A DNA stretch of 6,087 nt. Origin: Deltaproteobacteria bacterium (GTDB lineage Bacteria > Desulfobacterota > DSM-4660 > Desulfatiglandales > HGW-15). Where the stretch lies: assembly GCA_021737245.1 (NCBI GenBank), contig JAIPEI010000232.1:1-6087 (forward strand). Reading direction: 5' to 3'. The notes below the pieces were generated by a model. That model saw only the letters and a program-made list of their open reading frames with translations. It was not told the origin of the DNA and made no database searches. The position numbers and the translations under genes are program-made. Below are positions 1 through 5,709 of the stretch, piece by piece; position 1 is the stretch's first letter; each line of letters begins with the position of its first letter.

Positions 1-828
1 ACCCTGCTGGAGAGCGAGCTCTTCGGTTATGAAAAGGGTGCATTCACCGGAGCGGACCGGCGCAAGCCCGGCCGTTTCGAGCTTGCGTCCAAAGGGGTGA
101 TCATGCTCGACGAGATCGGAGACATGCCTTACCCCCTGCAGGCCAAGATGCTGGAGGTCTTACAGAGCTCCAGCTTTCACCGGCTGGGCGGAAACCGTCC
201 GGTGACCGTCGACGCCTGGGTGATTTCGTGCACCAACCGGGACCTGAAAAACGAAATCAGCGCCGGCCGATTCCGGGAAGACCTGTTCTACCGTCTGAAC
301 GTCATCAAAATCGAGATTCCTCCCTTGAGGCACCGCAAAGAGGACATTCCCCTGCTCGTGGAGCACCTGGCGGCCCTCTACCACGAAGTGTACGGCCTTC
401 CGGTCGATTTCCAGCTCACTCCGGACCTGAAGTCCCTGTTCCAGGAGTACCCGTGGTACGGAAACGTCCGGGAGCTGGCCAACATCGTGTTGCGGCTCAT
501 GTCCGGGGAGACGCCCTGGAAGATCCACCAGGAGCTCACCAAGGCCTGGGCCGCGGCGGAAGGGACCGAAACGAACCAATGGGATGCAGGCATCGCCCCT
601 CTGCCCGTCGGCCGGGCTGCGTCCAGAGACGGGAAACAGGATCAGATCCCCCTCATGACCTTGAGAAAGAACGCCGAACGGGTCATCGAGCATCAGGCGA
701 TTCAGTACGCCCTGAAGGCGAGCGGCGGCAACAAGCGAAAAGCGGCACGAATATTGAAAGTGAGCTATAAGACACTCTACAACAAAATGGCCACGCTGGA
801 CATGTATCCGGTATCCACCCCCCCATGA
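1..828 (+). CDS. Sigma-54-dependent transcriptional activator (NtrC-type bEBP), 5' end cut off by window
   Basis: The open frame enters from the window edge and gives 275 visible residues. They hold the second half of a sigma-54-interacting AAA+ domain: the GAFTGA loop that contacts sigma-54 at residues 13-18, Walker B with Asp37-Glu38, a sensor I-like CTNRDL at 77-82, arginine-finger candidates Arg92 and Arg98 in FREDLFYRLN, and the sensor II segment PWYGNVREL at 151-159. A variable linker (about 165-218) leads to a Fis-type helix-turn-helix at about 225-265 (GGNKRKAARILKVSYKTLY), which binds enhancer-like sites. The protein would use ATP to remodel RNA polymerase-sigma-54 closed complexes. 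Walker A and any receiver or sensory domain lie upstream, so the input signal is unknown. XrtA loci often have a response regulator of this class (PrsR), but the visible part cannot show whether this is that protein. The stop is 19 nt before the chain-length gene, suggesting co-transcription. Confidence 0.95.
   Translation, partial: TLLESELFGYEKGAFTGADRRKPGRFELASKGVIMLDEIGDMPYPLQAKMLEVLQSSSFHRLGGNRPVTVDAWVISCTNRDLKNEISAGRFREDLFYRLNVIKIEIPPLRHRKEDIPLLVEHLAALYHEVYGLPVDFQLTPDLKSLFQEYPWYGNVRELANIVLRLMSGETPWKIHQELTKAWAAAEGTETNQWDAGIAPLPVGRAASRDGKQDQIPLMTLRKNAERVIEHQAIQYALKASGGNKRKAARILKVSYKTLYNKMATLDMYPVSTPP
818..824 (+). repeat. C7 homopolymer at the 3' end of the activator gene
   Basis: Seven consecutive C residues cover the last codons (Thr-Pro-Pro) before the TGA at 826-828. 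Loss of one C, or a +1 ribosomal shift here, would move reading into the frame of the chain-length gene. That frame has no stop between this point and its ATG at 848. The tract itself is seen; any effect is inference. Confidence 0.6.
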
Positions 829-838
829 AAGGGCTTGC

Positions 839-843
839 GAGGA
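839..843 (+). promoter_or_regulatory. Ribosome binding site of the chain-length gene
   Basis: GAGGA stands 4 nt before the ATG at 848. The spacing is short but usable. No other in-frame ATG, GTG or TTG lies between the activator's stop and this ATG, so the site supports the chosen start. Confidence 0.6.
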
Positions 844-847
844 ATCC

Positions 848-2500
848 ATGGAACCTTTTTCGCTGGACATCCACAAGTACCTCGGCATCGCCAGGCGTCG
901 TGTCTACTGGATCGTGATCCCATTCCTGCTGGCGATCCTGGGAGGCATGGTGAGCGTGCTTCGGGCCGTGCATGTTTACGAAGCCCAGACCCTGATTCTC
1001 GTGCAACCCCAGGAAGTTCCCCAGAGCTACGTCCGCCCCATCGTGCAGCGTGGACTCGGAGAGCGGCTCCGCACCATCACCCAGCAGGTCACCAGCCGCA
1101 CCAACCTCGAGGCCATCATAGACCGGTACGAGCTGTACAGAGGCGGCGAGATGATGCTGGAGGAGAAGGTGAATCGCTGCCGTTCCTCCATTTCCGTGAA
1201 CGTGGGACGGGGGGGCGGGGGCGGAAACACCTTCGAGATCACCTTCCGGCACACCGACCCGGAAAAAGCGAAGGATGTGACCAATGCGCTTGCCTCCAAC
1301 TTCATCTCCGAGAACCTCAAAATTCGAGAGTCCCAGGCACTGGGAACCTCGAGCTTTCTTGCGGATGAGCTCGCGTCGGTCCGGCGGAAGCTGGAGCAGA
1401 AAGAGGAAACGCTCAAGCAGTACAGCATGGCGCACATGGGGGCGATGCCCGACCAGCTCGGGACCAACCTGAGCATGCTCGAACGCATGCAGCGGCAGGT
1501 GGAGCAACTGAACGACAGTCTGCAGGACGCCGAGAACCGCAAGCTCATGATCCAGGAGCAGATGGCGCAGCAAAAGCGCATGGCCGATCAGATGGCCCAG
1601 TTCACAACCGCGGAGTCGCTCCTGGCGTCGGACGATGCGATGCTGTCAGGCGATGCGTCGGAGCCGGTATCCGAGGATCTCGCCGTTCTTCGAGACCAGT
1701 TGGAGCGCCTCAAGATCCGCTACACGGAGTTTCACCCGGACGTCCGAAGGATCAAGAGCATGATCGAAAAGCTCGAGGCCCGGGAGGCCGAGCAAGCGGA
1801 GCAGGCGATTCAGGAACCGGAACCGCTTCTGGAAGCTGCGTCCCTGATGCCGGCATCGCACGCAGGACCCTTGACGCCTTCCGCAGGGGACATGCTCAGA
1901 CCGCAGCTGAGCCGGATCAACTATGAGATACAAGACATTCGAAGGGAGATCGCCAAGACCCGCGAAAAGATCGACCTTTACCAGAGCCGCGTGGAAGAAA
2001 CCCCCAGGCTGGAGCAGGAGCTGATCACCCTGAAACGGGACTACAACAATCTCAAGGGCCTCCACGACTCCCTCCTGAACCGCAAGCTGGAAGCCGAGAT
2101 CGCGGTGAGCATGGAGAAGAAGCAGAAGGGGGAGCAGTTTCGGATCCTGGATCCGGCCCGACGCCCTGAGATCCCCGTGGAGCCTGATATTCGGAGAGTA
2201 TTCCTGCTCACGATCATCCTGGGGCTAGGCATCGGCGGAGGCCTCGCCTACGGAAAGGAGATTCTGGACTCCTCCCTCAAAACCCCCGAGGAAGTATCGG
2301 AGAGCCTGGGCCTTCCAGTACTGATCACCCTCCCCCTGTGCTTCACCGGGCAGGAGAAGCGGGCCCGCAGGTGGAAGGCGCGGCTCAAGGCGGCCGGGGT
2401 CGCCGTGGGTTTCGCCGTGACGGCCGTGGGCATCGTCCTGGTCCTCAAAGGCCTTGACGGCACGCTGCAGTATGTGAAAGGCCTTTTGCCCTTTGTTTAG
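848..2500 (+). CDS. Polysaccharide chain-length determinant (Wzz/GumC-like, XrtA-system type)
   Basis: This 550-residue inner-membrane protein should set exopolysaccharide chain length and couple synthesis to export. A short cytoplasmic N-terminus leads to a membrane helix at about 20-41, then the Wzz-like start of the periplasmic domain (YEAQTLILVQPQEVP from 44). Long heptad-rich coiled coils follow at roughly 168-245, 278-325 and 350-425, interrupted by two acidic or Ala/Pro-rich stretches. The family motif YTEFHPDV is at 292-299. The proline motif before the second membrane helix is at 436-446 (PARRPEIPVEP), and that helix spans about 451-468, followed by the typical LDSSLKTPEEV. A third hydrophobic stretch at about 515-534 is followed by a 16-residue tail. 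The cytosolic segment 469-514 has no Walker motifs; the kinase is the next gene, as in split Wzz/BY-kinase pairs. Length and layout match the XrtA-associated chain-length family (TIGR03007 by recollection, not searched). The gene contains a G-rich tract at 1204-1224. Confidence 0.92.
   Translation: MEPFSLDIHKYLGIARRRVYWIVIPFLLAILGGMVSVLRAVHVYEAQTLILVQPQEVPQSYVRPIVQRGLGERLRTITQQVTSRTNLEAIIDRYELYRGGEMMLEEKVNRCRSSISVNVGRGGGGGNTFEITFRHTDPEKAKDVTNALASNFISENLKIRESQALGTSSFLADELASVRRKLEQKEETLKQYSMAHMGAMPDQLGTNLSMLERMQRQVEQLNDSLQDAENRKLMIQEQMAQQKRMADQMAQFTTAESLLASDDAMLSGDASEPVSEDLAVLRDQLERLKIRYTEFHPDVRRIKSMIEKLEAREAEQAEQAIQEPEPLLEAASLMPASHAGPLTPSAGDMLRPQLSRINYEIQDIRREIAKTREKIDLYQSRVEETPRLEQELITLKRDYNNLKGLHDSLLNRKLEAEIAVSMEKKQKGEQFRILDPARRPEIPVEPDIRRVFLLTIILGLGIGGGLAYGKEILDSSLKTPEEVSESLGLPVLITLPLCFTGQEKRARRWKARLKAAGVAVGFAVTAVGIVLVLKGLDGTLQYVKGLLPFV
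1204..1224 (+). other. G-quadruplex-type G tract inside the chain-length gene
   Basis: On the coding strand G3, AC, G7, C, G5, C, G2 follow each other. This meets the simple four-G3 rule with loops of two, one and one nucleotides. It encodes the glycine-rich run Val-Gly-Arg-Gly5 (residues 119-126) in the periplasmic domain. The run at 1209-1215 is a G7 homopolymer. Folding in vivo is inference. Confidence 0.5.
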
Positions 2501-2501
2501 G

Positions 2502-2544
2502 ACCGGCATCCCGGCGTATCGCTCTGAATGCCGCCGGGATCGGT
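2502..2544 (+). other. Imperfect inverted repeat (hairpin) after the chain-length gene
   Basis: ATCCCGGCG at 2508-2516 is the perfect reverse complement of CGCCGGGAT at 2532-2540. The pairing extends outward with ACCG (2502-2505) against CGGT (2541-2544) once a 2-nt bulge (GC, 2506-2507) is allowed, giving 13 pairs around a 15-nt loop. It begins 1 nt after the chain-length stop and ends 41 nt before the kinase's ribosome binding site. No T run follows, so it is not a standard intrinsic terminator. Attenuation, an mRNA-processing site or a 3'-end stabiliser would all fit. Confidence 0.55.
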
Positions 2545-2584
2545 GCATGGACGCAGCCCTTTGCCACAACACGGAAATCAACGC

Positions 2585-2590
2585 GAGGAA
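2585..2590 (+). promoter_or_regulatory. Ribosome binding site of the tyrosine kinase gene
   Basis: GAGGAA ends 5 nt before the ATG at 2596. The protein then starts MGKLSDAFERQEKE, which resembles the short amphipathic N-terminus common in BY-kinases, so site and start support each other. Confidence 0.7.
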
Positions 2591-2595
2591 CGCTC

Positions 2596-3525
2596 ATGGG
2601 AAAGCTGTCGGATGCATTTGAAAGGCAGGAGAAGGAGCGGTCGATTCGAACGGAGACCCTTCGCACGGAAACGCCGGCGGAATCCGCCCCTGAACAGCCC
2701 GCCCGGACGAAACGCGCCCGGAAGAAAACGTCCCTTGATGCCGTGAAACCTTCAGAGTCCCCCGGAGCTGTCGAGAACCTGGAAGACTTCATCATCAAGG
2801 ACCCCGAGCTGTCACGCATTCAAAAAGCCGCGGCGGGACGAAAATACCACCCCAAGCTGGTCGTGGTCACCGCGCCCGAGTCCGTGGATTCGGAGAACTT
2901 CAAGATCCTGCGCGCGAAAATTCAGCTGAGTGCGCGGGAGGGCTTCCCCTGCCGGACGATCATGGTCACCAGCACCTATCCCGGCGAGGGTAAGAGCTTT
3001 GTGGCGTGCAACCTGGCCGCCAGCATCGCCTGCGGGATCGACGAGCACGTGATGCTCGTAGACTGCGATCTGCGGAGACCGCAGGTCCACCAGTACTTCG
3101 GATACGCGCCGTCACGGGGGCTCTCCGATTACTTGTCGGGGCGGGGGGAGATCCCCGGGCTCCTGATCAAGACGGACATTCCCAAGCTCACGTTCATGGC
3201 GGCGGGCACCCCGCCCGGCAACCCGGCGGAGCTGGTTTCCTCCAACAAGATGGAGACCTTCATCGATGAGGTTCGCGCCCGCTACGACGACCGTTACGTG
3301 ATCCTGGACGCGACCCCCACGCAGTTCACGTCTGAGTCCTCTGTTCTGTCCCGCCACGTGGACGGGATCCTCCTCGTGGTGATGGCCCACAGGTCGCCCA
3401 GGAAGGCCGTGCAAAACGGAATGCGGAGCCTGGCCAAAGAGAGCCTCCTGGGGGTCGTGTTCAACGGGTACAACGAACCGCTGAAGAGCTACCGGAAGTA
3501 TTACGCGGGCTATTACCACAAGTGA
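2596..3525 (+). CDS. BY-family protein tyrosine autokinase (CpsD/CapB/EpsG-like), XrtA locus type
   Basis: This 309-residue cytoplasmic P-loop ATPase should autophosphorylate on tyrosines and work with the chain-length protein encoded just upstream. Residues 1-60 form a charged, proline-containing N-terminus. The catalytic part has Walker A at 127-134 (TYPGEGKS, Lys133), Walker A' at 153-160 (MLVDCDLR, Asp156 and Asp158) and Walker B ending in Asp238 (VILDATP), which keeps the DxxP form although most relatives read DTPP or DSPP. E100-xx-K103-xx-R106 sits where BY-kinases carry the ExxRxxR oligomer motif, with Lys for the first Arg. The C-terminus is a tyrosine cluster (Tyr292, 299, 302, 303, 306, 307), the usual autophosphorylation site. 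There is no membrane segment, so membrane recruitment must come from the partner. ParA/MinD proteins share the fold, but the tyrosine tail and the neighbours favour a kinase. Confidence 0.92.
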   Translation: MGKLSDAFERQEKERSIRTETLRTETPAESAPEQPARTKRARKKTSLDAVKPSESPGAVENLEDFIIKDPELSRIQKAAAGRKYHPKLVVVTAPESVDSENFKILRAKIQLSAREGFPCRTIMVTSTYPGEGKSFVACNLAASIACGIDEHVMLVDCDLRRPQVHQYFGYAPSRGLSDYLSGRGEIPGLLIKTDIPKLTFMAAGTPPGNPAELVSSNKMETFIDEVRARYDDRYVILDATPTQFTSESSVLSRHVDGILLVVMAHRSPRKAVQNGMRSLAKESLLGVVFNGYNEPLKSYRKYYAGYYHK

Positions 3526-3539
3526 TTGCATTCAATCGC
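3522..3539 (+). other. Small inverted repeat over the kinase stop codon
   Basis: GATTG at 3524-3528 and CAATC at 3533-3537 pair around a 4-nt loop, extended by one G-T wobble and one G-C pair to seven pairs. It overlaps the TGA at 3523-3525. It is AT-richer than its surroundings and has no T run, so it would be a weak structure. Chance occurrence is possible. Confidence 0.25.
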
Positions 3540-3585
3540 CGGGCTCGCGGTTACCCAGGATGTGCCACCCTCCACCGGCTCACTC

Positions 3586-3589
3586 GGAG
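3586..3589 (+). promoter_or_regulatory. Ribosome binding site deciding the GTG start of the sugar transferase
   Basis: GGAG lies 9 nt before the GTG at 3599. A TGA in the same frame at 3593-3595 excludes any earlier start. The only close alternative is TTG at 3608, three codons later. The encoded start (M)RILRQYV resembles the usual beginning of this family, which favours GTG. Confidence 0.55.
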
Positions 3590-3598
3590 TGTTGAAGC

Positions 3599-4993
3599 GT
3601 GCGTATTTTGCGGCAGTACGTGTCCAACAGGGAGCTGGTGTTCATCCTCGGGGAAGGACTCCTGATCTTCGGCGCGGTCTTTCTCGCCTCGTCCTTCTTC
3701 GGCCTTCCCCGGATGTCCCTTTTCGAGCGGCTCCTCGTCATCTGGCCCAAGGCCCTCCTGGTCGCTTTTGTCGCCCAGTTCAGCCTCTACTTCAACGACC
3801 TCTACGAAATCCGCGTGTCCGAGAGCACGCTCGATCTGGCCACACACCTGATCCAGGCCATCGGCATGACGTCCGTCACCCTGGCGGTCATCTACTTCGT
3901 GTGGCCCGAAGCCATCATCGGCCGGTGGGTGTTCTTCCTGAGCCTGGTGTTCCTGATCGGCTTTCTCGTGTCCTGGCGGCTTCTCTACAACGTGGCCATC
4001 AGGCGGCGCATGTTTACGAGCAAGACCTTGATCGTGGGGGCGGGGGAGCTGGCCGGCGATCTTCTGAAAGCCGTGAACCAGCGGAAGGATCTGAGCTACG
4101 ACATTCGCGGCATCCTGTACCACCCCGGGGAAACGCCTGTGATCGGCGAGGATCAAGGCATCCCGATCCGGCTTGGTTTCGACGGCCTCTGCGACCTGGC
4201 CGAGGCCGAGGAGGCCTCGAGCATCATCGTGGCCCTGGACGACAAGCGCGGCATCATGCCCTACCATGAGCTCCTCAGCTGCAAGGTCCGGGGGCTTTCC
4301 GTGATCGACGGGGAGAGCTTCTACGAGAGGATTACCGGCAAGCTGCTCGTGGAAAAGATCAATCCGGGCTGGCTGATTTTCTCCGAAGGGTTCCGCAAGT
4401 CCGCCTTTTCCCGCTTTCTCAAACGTCTGGCGGGACTCGTCATGGCCACGGTCATGCTGATCCTTCTCTCCCCGGTCATGGTCCTGGTGGCCGTGGCCAT
4501 CAAGCTGGATTCCCGCGGCCGGGTGATCTTCTCCCAGGAGCGCGTGGGGGAGAACGGCGGGATCTTCATGCTTCACAAGTTCCGCTCCATGCGAGCCGAT
4601 GCGGAGGAGGCGACCGGGCCGGTGTGGGCCGCCGAGGACGATCCCCGCGTCACCAGGGTGGGGCGGATCATTCGCAAGCTTCGGATCGACGAGCTGCCCC
4701 AGTTGTGGAACATCTTGAACGGCGAGATGAGCTTTGTGGGGCCGAGACCGGAGCGCCCCTTTTTCGTGGAGCGGCTCAGAAGGACCGTGCCCTACTATGA
4801 GGAGCGTTTCACGGTCAAGCCCGGGCTGACCGGGTGGGCTCAAGTCATGTACGCCTACGGCGCCACCGAGGAGGACGCACTCGAAAAGCTCAGGTACGAC
4901 CTCTACTACATCAAGAACATGTCTCTCGTGCTCGACCTCATCGTGATCTTTCACACGGTGAAGATCGTGCTGCTGGGCCGGGGATCCCGTTGA
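3599..4993 (+). CDS. epsB: Initiating undecaprenyl-phosphate sugar phosphotransferase, XrtA/PEP-CTERM locus type (EpsB-like)
   Basis: This 464-residue inner-membrane enzyme should transfer a sugar 1-phosphate from a nucleotide sugar to undecaprenyl phosphate, the first step of repeat-unit assembly. It is a large polyprenyl-phosphate hexose-1-phosphate transferase of the WbaP/WcaJ kind. Four N-terminal membrane helices lie at about 12-33, 45-65, 83-101 and 108-126. A Rossmann-like domain starts at about 142 (KTLIVGAGELAG). The catalytic C-terminal domain begins with a re-entrant helix at about 279-301 with its Ser-Pro break at 291-292, then ERVGENGG at 314-321, KFRSM at 327-331, the Asp364-Glu365 dyad in IDELPQLWN, MSFVGPRPE, and KPGLTGWAQV. 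Length and architecture match the exosortase-associated family (TIGR03013 by recollection). The sugar, often glucose in this fold, cannot be read from the sequence. Start is GTG. A long open frame on the opposite strand is a composition shadow. Confidence 0.93.
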   Translation: MRILRQYVSNRELVFILGEGLLIFGAVFLASSFFGLPRMSLFERLLVIWPKALLVAFVAQFSLYFNDLYEIRVSESTLDLATHLIQAIGMTSVTLAVIYFVWPEAIIGRWVFFLSLVFLIGFLVSWRLLYNVAIRRRMFTSKTLIVGAGELAGDLLKAVNQRKDLSYDIRGILYHPGETPVIGEDQGIPIRLGFDGLCDLAEAEEASSIIVALDDKRGIMPYHELLSCKVRGLSVIDGESFYERITGKLLVEKINPGWLIFSEGFRKSAFSRFLKRLAGLVMATVMLILLSPVMVLVAVAIKLDSRGRVIFSQERVGENGGIFMLHKFRSMRADAEEATGPVWAAEDDPRVTRVGRIIRKLRIDELPQLWNILNGEMSFVGPRPERPFFVERLRRTVPYYEERFTVKPGLTGWAQVMYAYGATEEDALEKLRYDLYYIKNMSLVLDLIVIFHTVKIVLLGRGSR

Positions 4994-5006
4994 CCGCGCC
5001 CGGCTC
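4975..5006 (+). other. Inverted repeat over the sugar transferase stop codon
   Basis: GCCGGG at 4977-4982 and CCCGGC at 4999-5004 are perfect reverse complements separated by 16 nt. One G-T and one G-C pair extend the stem to eight. The TGA at 4991-4993 lies in the loop. No T run follows, so termination is unlikely. With this GC content a chance match is quite possible. Confidence 0.3.
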
Positions 5007-5042
5007 CTCCGGAGAAAAGGAACCTCTCCTCATGAACGCAGC

Positions 5043-5048
5043 GAAGGA
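5043..5048 (+). promoter_or_regulatory. Ribosome binding site of epsI
   Basis: GAAGGA ends 6 nt before the ATG at 5055, good spacing. It favours this start over ATG 5032, which lies in another frame and opens only 19 codons, and over the in-frame ATG 5091, which would remove half of the membrane anchor. Confidence 0.65.
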
Positions 5049-5054
5049 CTCGCC

Positions 5055-5693
5055 ATGCGCCTCAGACAGACCCTCGTCGCCTCGGCCGTGATGCTCGCCA
5101 CGGCCCTCCTTGTGGGCCATGCGTCCCGTTCGGAGAGCGTGCCCCCGTCCAGACCGCTCTCCGAGTTCCCCATCCGAATCGACTCCTGGGTCGGGGAGTC
5201 CGAGCGTTTTGACGACAACGTCTATCGGATCCTGGGCGTTGACGACTCCATCCTCGCGACCTACCGGTCTCCCGGCGGCGAGTGGGTTCAGCTGTACGTG
5301 GGTTTTTACGCGAGCCAGCGCGAAGGGGACCTGATCCACTCGCCCAAGAACTGCATGCCGGGCGGGGGCTGGAACATCGTCCGCATGGACCTGGAAACCC
5401 TCGACGTGCCCTCCCTCGGGAAGCCCTTCGAGGCGATCAAGCTCGTTCTGGAAAAGGGGGACCGGCGACAGGTGGTGCTCTACTGGTTTCAGTCGCGCGG
5501 GCGGTTCATCGCCTCCGAGTACCTTCAGAAGATCTACCTGGTCTTCGACTCCATCACCCGGAACCGCACGGACGGCTCGTTTGTCCGGTTGATCGCGCCC
5601 GTGGGCCCCGGGGGTGAGGATCTCACTCTGGAGACCATGAAGTCGTTCGCCGCGCAACTCGTGCCGGTCCTGATGACCTACCTCCCATCCTAG
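5055..5693 (+). CDS. epsI: EpsI, exosortase-associated protein (DUF3485 family)
   Basis: This 212-residue protein belongs to the EpsI family that accompanies exosortases, as a separate protein or as a C-terminal fusion. Its biochemical role is unsettled; it is linked to exopolysaccharide production and PEP-CTERM protein processing. Residues 7-21 form a hydrophobic N-terminal anchor or signal after a basic start (MRLRQ), without a lipobox, so the rest should face the periplasm. Family hallmarks are visible: the YxSQxxGDxIHSPKNC stretch at 85-100 with Cys100, then MPGGGW to 106; the YWFQSRGR region near 145; and RNRTDGSFVRL in the C-terminal third. Length is normal for a stand-alone EpsI and no domain is missing. 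It lies between the sugar transferase (61-nt gap) and the exosortase (16-nt gap), so co-translation with the exosortase is likely. Confidence 0.92.
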   Translation: MRLRQTLVASAVMLATALLVGHASRSESVPPSRPLSEFPIRIDSWVGESERFDDNVYRILGVDDSILATYRSPGGEWVQLYVGFYASQREGDLIHSPKNCMPGGGWNIVRMDLETLDVPSLGKPFEAIKLVLEKGDRRQVVLYWFQSRGRFIASEYLQKIYLVFDSITRNRTDGSFVRLIAPVGPGGEDLTLETMKSFAAQLVPVLMTYLPS

Positions 5694-5700
5694 ACGCAAC

Positions 5701-5706
5701 AGGGGG
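5701..5706 (+). promoter_or_regulatory. Ribosome binding site of the exosortase gene
   Basis: AGGGGG ends 3 nt before the ATG at 5710, closer than ideal but the only purine-rich site in the 16-nt gap. The encoded protein starts with a short basic stretch and then its first membrane helix, as expected for a complete N-terminus. Confidence 0.5.
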
Positions 5707-5709
5707 CTT

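Noticed and set aside
829..847. Possible sigma-54 (-24/-12) promoter before the chain-length gene
   Set aside because: The 19-nt gap has no GG-N10-GC pattern, and candidate TGGC sites in the end of the activator gene have the wrong spacing to a downstream TGC.
683..1573. Minus-strand open frame of 296 codons across the activator/chain-length junction
   Set aside because: It overlaps two genes with firm family motifs, shows no recognisable domain and no convincing ribosome binding site.
2502..2544. Rho-independent terminator after the chain-length gene
   Set aside because: The hairpin is followed by mixed GC-rich sequence rather than a T run, and genes of the same pathway continue on the same strand.
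3307..3318. Degenerate Walker B in the kinase (DATP instead of DTPP)
   Set aside because: It still satisfies the BY-kinase DxxP form with Asp238 present, so it does not indicate an inactive enzyme.
3526..3598. Possible sigma-70 promoter (TTGCAT near 3526) before the sugar transferase
   Set aside because: No acceptable -10 hexamer follows at 16-18 nt; only GC-rich sequence is present there.
3526..4269. Plus-strand frame of 247 codons starting just after the kinase stop
   Set aside because: The product is rich in Arg, Pro, Gly and His with no motif, and it lies in the wrong frame over the EpsB-like gene, whose frame carries all family motifs.
3551..4954. 467-codon open frame on the minus strand opposite the sugar transferase gene
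   Set aside because: It is antisense to a gene with clear catalytic motifs. Its product is strongly enriched in His, Asp, Glu, Gly and Pro with no domain, as expected for the reverse frame of GC-rich coding DNA.
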